Below are positions 57,189 through 64,000 of a stretch of 64,000 bases of DNA, in pieces. A program made the position numbers and the translations under genes. The notes below the pieces were generated by a model. It was not told the DNA's origin, searched no databases, and saw only the letters and a list, made by a program, of their open reading frames with translations. Origin of the DNA: Bradyrhizobium sp. CCBAU 51627 (GTDB lineage: Bacteria > Pseudomonadota > Alphaproteobacteria > Rhizobiales > Xanthobacteraceae); contig NZ_LBJG01000018.1 in the NCBI RefSeq assembly GCF_028128765.1, forward strand, positions 84,499 through 148,498. Reading direction: 5' to 3'. The number at the start of each line of letters is the position of its first letter. The stretch's first letter is position 1.

Positions 57189-60100
57189 TCACGCCACGTT
57201 CTGGTCGAGGATGTCCACCGCCTCGGCCAGGCTCACCGACACGAGTTGCGACACGCCGCGCTCGGCCATGGTGACGCCGAACAGACGGTTCATCCGCGCC
57301 ATGGTGATCGGGTTGTGCGTGATGATGATGAAGCGCGTATCGGTCGAGCCGGTCATTTCGTGCAAGAGGTTGCAGTACCGTTCGACGTTGTGGTCGTCGA
57401 GCGGTGCGTCGACTTCGTCCAGCACGCAGATCGGCGAGGGGTTGGTCAGGAACACCGCGAAGATCAGCGCCATCGCGGTCAACGCCTGCTCACCGCCCGA
57501 GAGCAGCGACAGCGTCTGCGGCTTCTTGCCTGGCGGTTTTGCGATGATTTCGAGACCGGCTTCCAGCGGGTCGTCGCTCTCGATCAGGTGCAGCGCGGCC
57601 TCGCCGCCACCGAACAGCTCGACGAACAGGCGCTTGAAGTGGTTGTTGACGATGTCGAACGAGGTCAGCAGGCGCTCGCGCGCTTCCTTGTTGAGGCTCT
57701 GGATGCCCTGGCGCAGCCGCTTGATGGCCTCGACCAGGTCGTCCCGCTCGGTGACGAGACCGGTGTGCTGGGTCTCGACCTCGCGCAGCTCTTCCTCGGC
57801 GCGCAAATTGACCGCACCGAGGCGCTCGCGATCGCGGCGCATCTTTTCGAGGTCTTCCTCGATGTCGTGCAGGGGCGGCAGCTCGGTGCCGGGCTCGATC
57901 TCGGCAAGGCCGGCGACGGCCTGCGGCTCGACTTCGAGCATGTCGCGGATCTCGCGCTCGATGTCTTCGAGCCGGCGCCGCGCGCTTTCCATGCGCTCCT
58001 CGGCGCGGGCGGTGGCTTCGCGCGCGCTGGACAGCGCTTCCAGCGTCAGCTTGGCGACGCGGTCGGTCTCGGCCATCGCGCTTTCCGCGGTGGCGAGCGC
58101 GTCGGCGGCCATGCGGCGGTCGTTTTCCGCGTATTCGATCTCGGTGATCAGCGCGCTGCGCTTCTCGGCGAACACGGCCGGCGCGTTCTCGAGCTCGCTG
58201 CGCTCGATCGTGAGTTCGGCAATACGGGCCTGGATGGTGTCGATGTGGGAGGCCGCGCTCTCCTTGCGGTTCTGCCATTCGGCGCGTTCGGCGAGGATCG
58301 CCTGGACGCGGCGGTCGGCGAGTTCGGCTTCGCGCGCCAGCGCCTGGGCCTCGGCGCGGACCTGGGCGGCGATGCGGCGGTGGTTCTCGATGTCGCTGCG
58401 GACGGCGGCGAGACGGGTCTCGGTGTCCTCGCTCGACGGCAGCTCGCTGATGCCGGCCTCGGCATATTCGTAGGCGGCTTCGGCCTCGGCGCGGTCGGCG
58501 GCGAGACGGCTGTGCGCTTCCGACAGCGTCGCCTTGCGGGCGGCGTGGCGGCTGATCTCGCGCTCGGCAGCGGCGTGGCGCTCACGCGCGACGTTGAGCT
58601 CGCGCTGCGCGGCACGCATGGCCTCGCGGCTCGCGCCTTCGGTGCTGGCCGCCATCTGCAATTCGGACTCGGCATTCTCCAGCGCCTGGCGCTTGATCTG
58701 CGCGTCGATGCGGGCCTGCTCCAGCTCGTTCTCGATGTCGACGAGACGGGCGCGCTCGGCGAGGCGCCGGGCAGCGCCGGTCGGGGCGTGCGCGGCGGCA
58801 ACAAAACCGTCCCAGCGCCAAACGTCGCCTTCGGGCGAGACCAGCCGCTGGCCGGTCTTGAGCTGCGAGACCAGCTCGGCACCGCGCTCGCGCGGCACCA
58901 CGCCGATCTGAGCCAGGCGGCGCGTCAGCTCGGCCGGCGCCTGCACATGGTTGGCGAGCGGGGTGACGCCTTCGGGCAGCTCCGGGTCGCCTTCGGCGTG
59001 GCCGACATTGGTCCAGCGCATCGGCGCCGACGGATCGATCGGCGCATCGAGGTCGTCGCCGAGCGCGGCGCCGATGGCCTTTTCAAAACCCTTGTCGACG
59101 GTGATGCCGTCGATGATCGGCGGCCACAGGTTCTTGGTTTCGCCGTTGACGATCTTGGAGATCGTGCGCGCCTCGGTGTCGAGCCGCTGCACGCGCTTGT
59201 CGGCCTCGACCAGCGGGGAGCGCGAGGCTTCGAGCGTCTGGCGGGCCGCGACATGCGCGGCTTCGCTCGCCTGCGCGGCCGCTTCGGACGCCGCCAGCGT
59301 CTGCTCGGCGGTCTCGACCGCCGCGGTCAGCTCGTCGAGATCGCCGAAGCCGCCGGTCTCGGCGGCGAGCTTCTGCTCTTCCGCCGCGACGTTGGCAATC
59401 TCCTGGTCGAGACGGGCGAGCTTGTCGCGGTGGGTGCGGACGTTGGCCTCGAGCTGGTGGCGCTTGGCGGTGAGGTCGGCGAGTGCGGTGGTGAGCTCGG
59501 CGAATTGCTGCTCGGTCTCGGTCAGCACCGCCTCGGCTTCGCCGACGCGCTCGTCGACGCCGGAGCGCTTCTCGACGCGCGACTTGATCTCTTCCTTCAG
59601 CTCGGCGTCTTCAGTATCGAGCCGCTGCAGCGCGACGTCGGCGTCCATGGTTTGTTGCTGAGCACGGGAAATGTCGCCTTCGAACTGGGCGAGACGGCGC
59701 TCGAGCTCGGCGACGCGCTCCTTGGCGCGCTCTTCCTCGCGGTCGAGCAATTCGCGGGCGTTGGTGAGCCGCTGAAGACCTGCGGCGGCGCGCGCTTCGG
59801 TATCGCGCAGCGCCGGCATTTCGGCGGCGCGGATTGCCTGGATACGGGCGGCTTCGGCCTGGTGCTGGGTGCGCTCGGCCATCTCGCGCACCGCGAGATC
59901 GTGGGTTTGGCCGGATTCATTGACGTCGGCATGGGCGCCGATCCAGCGCAGATGGAACAGCGTCGCTTCGGCCTTGCGAACCTTGGCCGCGACCTCGCGA
60001 TAGCGCACGGCCTGGCGGGCCTGCTTCTTCAGGCCTTCCATCTGGCCGGAGAGCTGGCCGATCACGTCCTCGACACGGGTGAGGTTGGTTTCGGCCGCCT

Positions 60101-60653
60101 TCAGCCGCAGTTCGGCCTCATGACGGCGGGCGTGCAGGCCGGCGACGCCGGCGGCGTCTTCCAGCACGCGGCGGCGCTGCTCGGGCTTGGCCTGGATGAT
60201 CTCGCCGATCTTGCCCTGGTGGACGAGGGCCGGCGAGCGTGCGCCGGTGGCGGCGTCCGCGAACAGGATCTGCACGTCGCGGGCGCGCACGTCGCGGCCG
60301 TTGATGCGATAGACCGAGCCGGCTTCACGTTCGATACGGCGGGAAATTTCCAGCAACTGGCTGTCGTTCATCGCCGCGGGCGCGGTGCGATCGGCATTGT
60401 CGATCGTCATCGTCACTTCGGCGTGGTTGCGCGCCGGACGGTTGCCGGAGCCGGCGAAGATCACCGCGTCCATGTCGGCGGCGCGCAAGCTCTTGTACGA
60501 GGTCTCGCCCATCGCCCAGCGCAGCGCTTCGACCAGGTTCGACTTGCCGCAACCGTTGGGTCCGACCACGCCGGTCAAGCCGGGCTCGATGACGAAGTCC
60601 GTGGGCTCAACGAAGGACTTGAAGCCGTGAAGGCGCAGGCGGGTGATTTTCAT
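57189..60653 (-). CDS. smc: Chromosome segregation protein SMC
   Basis: 1154 residues, complete. The N-terminal ATP-binding head has GVVGPNGCGKSNLVEALRW (Walker A); the centre contains long coiled-coil arms with the Ala/Glu/Arg-rich heptads (about residues 160-500 and 650-980) and a hinge region around 505-620; the C-terminal head has the ABC signature LLSGGEQALTAMALIFA and VLDEVDAPLDDHNVERY (Walker B). SMC forms a ring with ScpA/ScpB to organise the chromosome. I use the ATG at 60653 (MKITRLRLHGFKSF), the conserved start; a GTG-type extension to 60659 is not needed. Confidence 0.96.
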   Translation of the reverse strand: MKITRLRLHGFKSFVEPTDFVIEPGLTGVVGPNGCGKSNLVEALRWAMGETSYKSLRAADMDAVIFAGSGNRPARNHAEVTMTIDNADRTAPAAMNDSQLLEISRRIEREAGSVYRINGRDVRARDVQILFADAATGARSPALVHQGKIGEIIQAKPEQRRRVLEDAAGVAGLHARRHEAELRLKAAETNLTRVEDVIGQLSGQMEGLKKQARQAVRYREVAAKVRKAEATLFHLRWIGAHADVNESGQTHDLAVREMAERTQHQAEAARIQAIRAAEMPALRDTEARAAAGLQRLTNARELLDREEERAKERVAELERRLAQFEGDISRAQQQTMDADVALQRLDTEDAELKEEIKSRVEKRSGVDERVGEAEAVLTETEQQFAELTTALADLTAKRHQLEANVRTHRDKLARLDQEIANVAAEEQKLAAETGGFGDLDELTAAVETAEQTLAASEAAAQASEAAHVAARQTLEASRSPLVEADKRVQRLDTEARTISKIVNGETKNLWPPIIDGITVDKGFEKAIGAALGDDLDAPIDPSAPMRWTNVGHAEGDPELPEGVTPLANHVQAPAELTRRLAQIGVVPRERGAELVSQLKTGQRLVSPEGDVWRWDGFVAAAHAPTGAARRLAERARLVDIENELEQARIDAQIKRQALENAESELQMAASTEGASREAMRAAQRELNVARERHAAAEREISRHAARKATLSEAHSRLAADRAEAEAAYEYAEAGISELPSSEDTETRLAAVRSDIENHRRIAAQVRAEAQALAREAELADRRVQAILAERAEWQNRKESAASHIDTIQARIAELTIERSELENAPAVFAEKRSALITEIEYAENDRRMAADALATAESAMAETDRVAKLTLEALSSAREATARAEERMESARRRLEDIEREIRDMLEVEPQAVAGLAEIEPGTELPPLHDIEEDLEKMRRDRERLGAVNLRAEEELREVETQHTGLVTERDDLVEAIKRLRQGIQSLNKEARERLLTSFDIVNNHFKRLFVELFGGGEAALHLIESDDPLEAGLEIIAKPPGKKPQTLSLLSGGEQALTAMALIFAVFLTNPSPICVLDEVDAPLDDHNVERYCNLLHEMTGSTDTRFIIITHNPITMARMNRLFGVTMAERGVSQLVSVSLAEAVDILDQNVA

Positions 60654-60869
60654 AAGCACGCATCTCTGTTGGCAGGCACGAATCCCCCTGCCGGGACAAT
60701 ACCATGGAAGGCAATGTCGCTGTCTGGGCGAGTCGCGCGGGGCGCCTCATGCGGCGGACAATGGCCGCGGTGCGCCGCGAGGGCAACCTGCGAAAGTCGC
60801 TTTTCCCAAGGGATTTATGCCGGGAAAGCTACGGCTTTTGAGATGCGAATCAGGATCTTGACGAGCGAA

Positions 60870-61526
60870 TCAGCTCTTCAGCAGCGGATTGATCTTCTTG
60901 GCGAACTCCTCGAACGAGGTCTCGCCCTTGATCTTCTCGCCGTTGATGAAGAAGGTCGGCGTGGAATCCACCTTCAGCACCTCGCTGGCATACTTCTGGT
61001 CGGCGGCGATCTTGTCGAGCAGGGCCTGGTCCTTCAGACAGGTCTCGACCTGCTGCTGGGTGAGGCCGGCCTGTTTACCGATCCGCGTCAGGGTCTCGGT
61101 GGTGTTCTTCACCACCCAATCGTTCTGCTGGCGGAACAGCATATCGGTGACGGCGAAGTACTTCGCCGCGTCGCCATTGGCGATGCAGCGCGACAGCATC
61201 GAGCCGGCGGCGGCTTTGATGTCGAGCGGGAACTCGCGGAAAATGTACCGCACCTTGCCGGTGTCGATGTATTCCGATCTGATCTTGGGGAACACCTGTT
61301 CGTTGAAGGCCGCGCAGTGCGGACAGGTCATCGAGGCGTATTCGGTGATGGTGACGGCGGCGTCCTTCGGGCCCAGCGCCATGTCGGGCAGCGACACGGG
61401 CTTCGCCACGTCGGCGGCGGACTGCGCCATGGCTTCAGTGATGAACCACAGCGGCGAGAGCCCGGCGAGCGCGGCAAGCCCGGTCAGCGACAGCATCGTG
61501 GTGAAGGCGCGGCGGGTGATGATCAA
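60870..61526 (-). CDS. DsbA-like thioredoxin-fold protein, exported
   Basis: 218 residues. A Tat-type signal (ITRRAFTTMLSLTGLAALAGL) is followed by a thioredoxin fold with the active-site CPHC (YASMTCPHCAAFN) and the cis-Pro strand STPTFFINGEKIKG. A disulfide oxidase or isomerase activity in the periplasm fits the BdbD/DsbA type with the long internal helical insertion (LSRCIANGDAAKYFAVTDMLF). Cys residues outside the motif (RCIANG, ETCLKD) are also present. Downstream 217 bp to the SMC gene contain no gene. Confidence 0.88.
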   Translation of the reverse strand: MIITRRAFTTMLSLTGLAALAGLSPLWFITEAMAQSAADVAKPVSLPDMALGPKDAAVTITEYASMTCPHCAAFNEQVFPKIRSEYIDTGKVRYIFREFPLDIKAAAGSMLSRCIANGDAAKYFAVTDMLFRQQNDWVVKNTTETLTRIGKQAGLTQQQVETCLKDQALLDKIAADQKYASEVLKVDSTPTFFINGEKIKGETSFEEFAKKINPLLKS

Positions 61527-61653
61527 GGTCGGCTCCCGGATTGGCTGCTCTTTGCCCGAAGTTCCCCTCCGGGCGGCCTGTCGCTAGCTTGAAACGTGGT
61601 TTGAGGCAATGGCGAGCGGCCAGGACAGGTCCAGATTGGCAGCCGAATGAGGC

Positions 61654-62145
61654 TCAATTTCGCTTGATGGCGGCGCCAAGCCGCGCCAGTGCCGTCTTCA
61701 GGTCTTCATCTTCGATCGCGCCCAGGTCCTCGGCCACCTTGGCCACGGCCTTGGGGTCCGGCGGGCCGGGCCGCTTTCGGACCCGGGGGCGCGAGAGGGG
61801 AGCCTGGCGGAAGGCGAGCTTGCCGACCGCGCTCCAGCCGAAGAAGCGGTTGACCCGCTCCAGGATCACGTCGGCCGAGTGCTGGATCTCCAGCGCCATC
61901 GGGCCCTCGACCCGCAGCACCAGCGTCGCCGGCTCCTGCGGCTGGCCTTCCACCGGGCGTGGCCACTGCATCTTCAGCGGCTCGGCATGGGCGGCGATCT
62001 CTGGGCCCGCAATCTGCGCCCACCGCGTCACCAGCTCGCGCGCCGCAAAGCCCTGCTTGGCATAGGCCTCGGCGAAGACGTCGTTGAGCAGGATCCCGAG
62101 CGGTTTGGCGCTGATGGGGCCGGGTTTGGGTGGGAATTTGGCCAT
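61654..62145 (-). CDS. DUF721 (DciA-like) protein
   Basis: 163 residues. The central region AKQGFAARELVTRWAQIAGPEIAAHAEPLKM matches DUF721/DciA; a VLRVEGPMALEIQHSADVILERVNRFFGW strand-helix block completes the fold, and a basic tail (RQAPLSRPRVRKRPGPP) follows. DciA-type proteins are ancestral helicase loaders or interact with replicative helicase in many bacteria. Divergent from mutY. Confidence 0.75.
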   Translation of the reverse strand: MAKFPPKPGPISAKPLGILLNDVFAEAYAKQGFAARELVTRWAQIAGPEIAAHAEPLKMQWPRPVEGQPQEPATLVLRVEGPMALEIQHSADVILERVNRFFGWSAVGKLAFRQAPLSRPRVRKRPGPPDPKAVAKVAEDLGAIEDEDLKTALARLGAAIKRN

Positions 62146-62171
62146 GGGGCCTTATAGCATTTCGGCGGGTG

Positions 62172-62235
62172 GGCCACAGGCTTCTCGCAGCGAAGAAAGA
62201 CGTGGATGCCCGCGACGAGCGCGGGCATGACGTGG
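62172..62235. repeat. Intergenic repeat element fragment
   Basis: GAAAGACGTGGATGCCCGCGACGAGCGCGGGCATGACGTGG, a hairpin with GATGCCCGCG / CGCGGGCATG arms, lies between the DUF721 and mutY starts. It resembles the elements at 21456-21597. (Sequence is quoted in halves of at most 20 bases in the finding on repeats.). Confidence 0.6.
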
Positions 62236-62267
62236 AGAGATTGGTGTGACGCGGCTACAGTGCCAGC

Positions 62268-63386
62268 ATGAGCTCCAAATCTGCGCTGAAGGCGAAACCG
62301 GACCCCAGTCAGGCGGTGACCTCGTCGCGCCCGATCGCGCTGCTTGCCTGGTACGATCGCCACCGCCGCAGGCTGCCCTGGCGCGCCGCGCCTGGCGAGA
62401 CGTCGGATCCCTACCGGGTCTGGCTGTCGGAGATCATGCTGCAGCAGACCACGGTGAAGGCGGTTGGGCCCTATTTCGAAAAATTCGTCGCGCGTTGGCC
62501 CGAGGTCGCCGCGTTGGGGAATGCCTCGCTGGATGACGTGCTGCGGATGTGGGCCGGGCTCGGCTATTACTCACGGGCGCGAAATCTTCATGCCTGTGCC
62601 GTCGCAGTGACGCGCCAGCATGGCGGCGTCTTCCCCGATACGGAGCAGGGCCTGCGGGCGCTGCCGGGCATCGGCCCCTACACGGCGGCCGCGATTGCGG
62701 CGATCGCGTTCGATCGCCACACCATGCCCGTCGACGGCAATATCGAGCGCGTGGTGTCGCGCCTGTTTGCCGTCGAGGAGGAACTGCCGCAGGCAAAACC
62801 GTTGATCCAGCAGATGGCAGCGACGCTGCTGGCGAATTCTCGCGCTGGCGACAGTGCGCAAGCTTTGATGGATCTCGGCGCCTCGATCTGCACGCCGAAG
62901 AAGCCGGCCTGCTCGCTGTGTCCTTTCAACGAGGATTGCACGGCGCGCGCGCTAGGCACGCAGGAGACGTTTCCGCGCAAGGCGCCGAAGAAGAGCGGAA
63001 CGTTGCGGCGTGGTGCCGCGTTCGTCGTCACGCGCGGCGACGAGCTGCTGGTCCGCTCAAGGCCTGAAAAGGGCCTGCTCGGCGGCATGACCGAAGTGCC
63101 GGGCTCGGACTGGCTCGCCGGCCAGGAAGACGCGACCGCAAAACAGCAGGCGCCTGACCTGAAGGGGCTGTCGCGCTGGCAACGCAAATCCGGTCTCGTC
63201 ACCCACGTCTTCACCCATTTTCCGCTGGAGCTCGTGGTCTATACCGCGAAGGCCGAAGCCCGCACGCGCGCGCCGGCGGGCATGCGATGGGTGCCGATCG
63301 CAACCCTGGCCGAAGAGGCGCTGCCCAACGTCATGCGCAAGGTGATTGCACAGGCGCTAAGTCTGCCGCCGGGGCGATCCTCCTGA
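62268..63386 (+). CDS. mutY: A/G-specific adenine DNA glycosylase
   Basis: 372 residues. EIMLQQTTVKAV holds the catalytic Glu region, ALPGIGPYTAAAIAAIA is the helix-hairpin-helix DNA-binding motif with the catalytic Asp in MPVDGNIERVVSR, and the [4Fe-4S] ligands follow as CTPKKPACSLCPFNEDC (C-x6-C-x2-C-x5-C). The C-terminal third is a NUDIX-like domain that recognises 8-oxoguanine (LLVRSRPEKGLLGGMTEVPG). It removes adenine paired with 8-oxoG. Divergent from DUF721. Confidence 0.95.
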   Translation: MSSKSALKAKPDPSQAVTSSRPIALLAWYDRHRRRLPWRAAPGETSDPYRVWLSEIMLQQTTVKAVGPYFEKFVARWPEVAALGNASLDDVLRMWAGLGYYSRARNLHACAVAVTRQHGGVFPDTEQGLRALPGIGPYTAAAIAAIAFDRHTMPVDGNIERVVSRLFAVEEELPQAKPLIQQMAATLLANSRAGDSAQALMDLGASICTPKKPACSLCPFNEDCTARALGTQETFPRKAPKKSGTLRRGAAFVVTRGDELLVRSRPEKGLLGGMTEVPGSDWLAGQEDATAKQQAPDLKGLSRWQRKSGLVTHVFTHFPLELVVYTAKAEARTRAPAGMRWVPIATLAEEALPNVMRKVIAQALSLPPGRSS

Positions 63387-63438
63387 CAGCACGCTGGCAG
63401 CTGCGTCGCGCTATCAGCGTGCGAAACGGAGGTTGCCA

Positions 63439-63861
63439 ATGGTCAAGACCGCGCTCGACAATTTCAAGAGGCCGCCCTGTGCCGAGCTGCTGGGCTGGCG
63501 GCTGCTCGATGCCCGTCCTGCGGATGGCTGGATCAGGCTCAGCTTCGAAGGCAAGCCTGAGTTCTGCAACCCTGGCGGATTCATCCAGGGCGGCATGCTC
63601 TCCGCGATGCTCGACGACACTATGGGGCCGGCCGTGCTGGAGATGAGCGAGGGCCGGCTCTACACCACGACCATCAGCATGACCGTGAACTTTCTGGCAC
63701 CCGCAAAGCCAGGGCCGATCGTCGGCGAGGCCAAGGTCACGCAGCTCGGAAAGACAATTGCGTTCGTCGAGGCGAAGCTGATGGCGGAAGATGGCACAGT
63801 GCTGGCGACGGCGAGTGCGAGTGAGCGGCTGCTGGAGGCGGCGAGGGTGGTCGGAAAATAG
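63439..63861 (+). CDS. PaaI family thioesterase (hot-dog fold)
   Basis: 140 residues. The pattern CNPGGFIQGGMLSAMLDDTMGPAVL (with the Gly-rich loop and Asp), then TTTISMTVNFLAPAKPGPIVGEAKV, matches the PaaI/YdiI-type acyl-CoA thioesterase fold. Substrate unknown. The ATG at 63439 has GGAGGTTGCCA upstream. Follows mutY by 52 bp and may be co-transcribed. Confidence 0.85.
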   Translation: MVKTALDNFKRPPCAELLGWRLLDARPADGWIRLSFEGKPEFCNPGGFIQGGMLSAMLDDTMGPAVLEMSEGRLYTTTISMTVNFLAPAKPGPIVGEAKVTQLGKTIAFVEAKLMAEDGTVLATASASERLLEAARVVGK

Positions 63862-63884
63862 TCTGGCGCTTTCTTCCTTCTCCC

Positions 63885-63926
63885 CTTGTGGGAGAGGGTG
63901 GCGCGACGCGCCGGATGAGCGACTAT
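63885..63926. repeat. Intergenic repeat, CCTTCTCCCC type
   Basis: CCTTCTCCCCTTGTGGGAGAGGGTGG followed by CGCGACGCGCCGGATGAG: a short hairpin CTCCC/GGGAG plus the GCG-rich region. Common in Bradyrhizobium intergenic regions. Confidence 0.5.
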
Positions 63927-63934
63927 CTCTGTTG

Positions 63935-64000
63935 TCAAGTTGCATTAGCGTAGGTGGTACGCGCATCGCGAGCTTTGGCGTTGAGGCGAACGAGAAGCTT
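63935..64000 (-). CDS. Possible C-terminal end of a minus-strand gene running off the window
   Basis: On the minus strand a frame is open to the window edge and ends at a TGA at 63935-63937 (KLLVRLNAKARDARTTYANAT). Twenty-one codons are too few to identify it, and repeat sequence is adjacent, so this may be chance. Confidence 0.25.
   Translation of the reverse strand, partial: KLLVRLNAKARDARTTYANAT

Noticed and set aside
56949..61592. A 1547-codon open frame on the plus strand across the SMC and DsbA genes
   Set aside because: It is antisense to convincing SMC and DsbA-like genes; the high GC content leaves the opposite strand without stop codons. Its translation has no recognisable domain.
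1..64000. CRISPR array, prophage or integrated plasmid
   Set aside because: No regularly spaced short repeats, no integrase, phage structural or conjugation genes were seen. The only long direct repeat is the DUF3750 pair.
1..64000. tRNA or rRNA genes
   Set aside because: No cloverleaf with a GTTCRA-type T-loop was found in the intergenic regions; matches lie within coding sequence.

Overview
The window looks like a chromosomal segment of a slow-growing rhizobial alphaproteobacterium, most likely Bradyrhizobium or a close relative. The main pointers are a Rieske protein followed by a fused cytochrome b/cytochrome c1 gene (the fbcF-fbcH arrangement described in Bradyrhizobium), a fused anthranilate synthase trpE(G) with a Trp-codon leader peptide, high GC content throughout, and several intergenic palindromic repeats of the kind scattered in Bradyrhizobium genomes. 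No tRNA, rRNA, CRISPR array, complete insertion sequence or prophage was recognised.

Layout. 1-3 kb: the tail of an HtpX protease, a TPR protein and small unknowns. 3-7 kb: a ScfR/RamB-like regulator divergent from isocitrate lyase (glyoxylate bypass), then a DUF4170 gene. 7-12 kb: phosphoesterase, NUDIX, a membrane protein plus GT2 glycosyltransferase, and an acetyltransferase. 12-16.3 kb: an IclR-controlled D-amino-acid cluster (MFS transporter, N-acyl-D-amino-acid deacylase, RidA). 16.3-19.2 kb: a TonB-dependent receptor and a DUF2946 protein behind a Zur-box-like palindrome. 19.4-26.4 kb: a MoxR / DUF58 / BatA-DUF4159 / large membrane protein operon. 26.6-30.2 kb: a tightly coupled operon of DUF1285, CoA-type NUDIX, DUF6111, CCA-adding enzyme and TauE/SafE permease. 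30.2-35.3 kb: small regulator/enzyme pairs (WYL regulator with a VOC protein, XRE regulator with an SDR), a GFA protein, a truncated TauD and a DUF2158 protein.

35.4-41.8 kb is different in character: gene-poor, with short and broken genes. It is bounded by two 537-bp direct repeats, each carrying a damaged DUF3750 gene and an intact 69-aa membrane-protein gene. Between them lie an extradiol dioxygenase behind a FixK/FNR-type box, a frameshifted NepR-like anti-sigma factor, and other frame-broken small genes. Long genes elsewhere in the window read through cleanly, so this looks like local decay rather than poor sequence.

42-57 kb returns to core functions: HAD phosphatase, hemF, queD-like, queE, trmL, the fbcFH cytochrome bc1 operon, a dienelactone hydrolase, attenuator-controlled trpE(G), apt, a GIY-YIG protein, two adjacent P-loop ATPases, an M48 protease with LemA, and an Rsm22-type methyltransferase. 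57-64 kb: SMC, a DsbA-like thiol oxidoreductase, DUF721/DciA, mutY and a PaaI-type thioesterase.

The observations most worth following are the complementary DUF3750 wrecks flanking the gene-poor island, the queD paralogue that lacks the catalytic Cys and carries a Glu motif instead, the Zur-like operator in front of DUF2946/TonB receptor, the matched palindromes of the WYL/VOC pair, the FixK-type box at class II spacing in front of an oxygen-dependent dioxygenase, and the pair of unassigned P-loop ATPases. All functional calls rest on motif recognition by eye; no database search was run.
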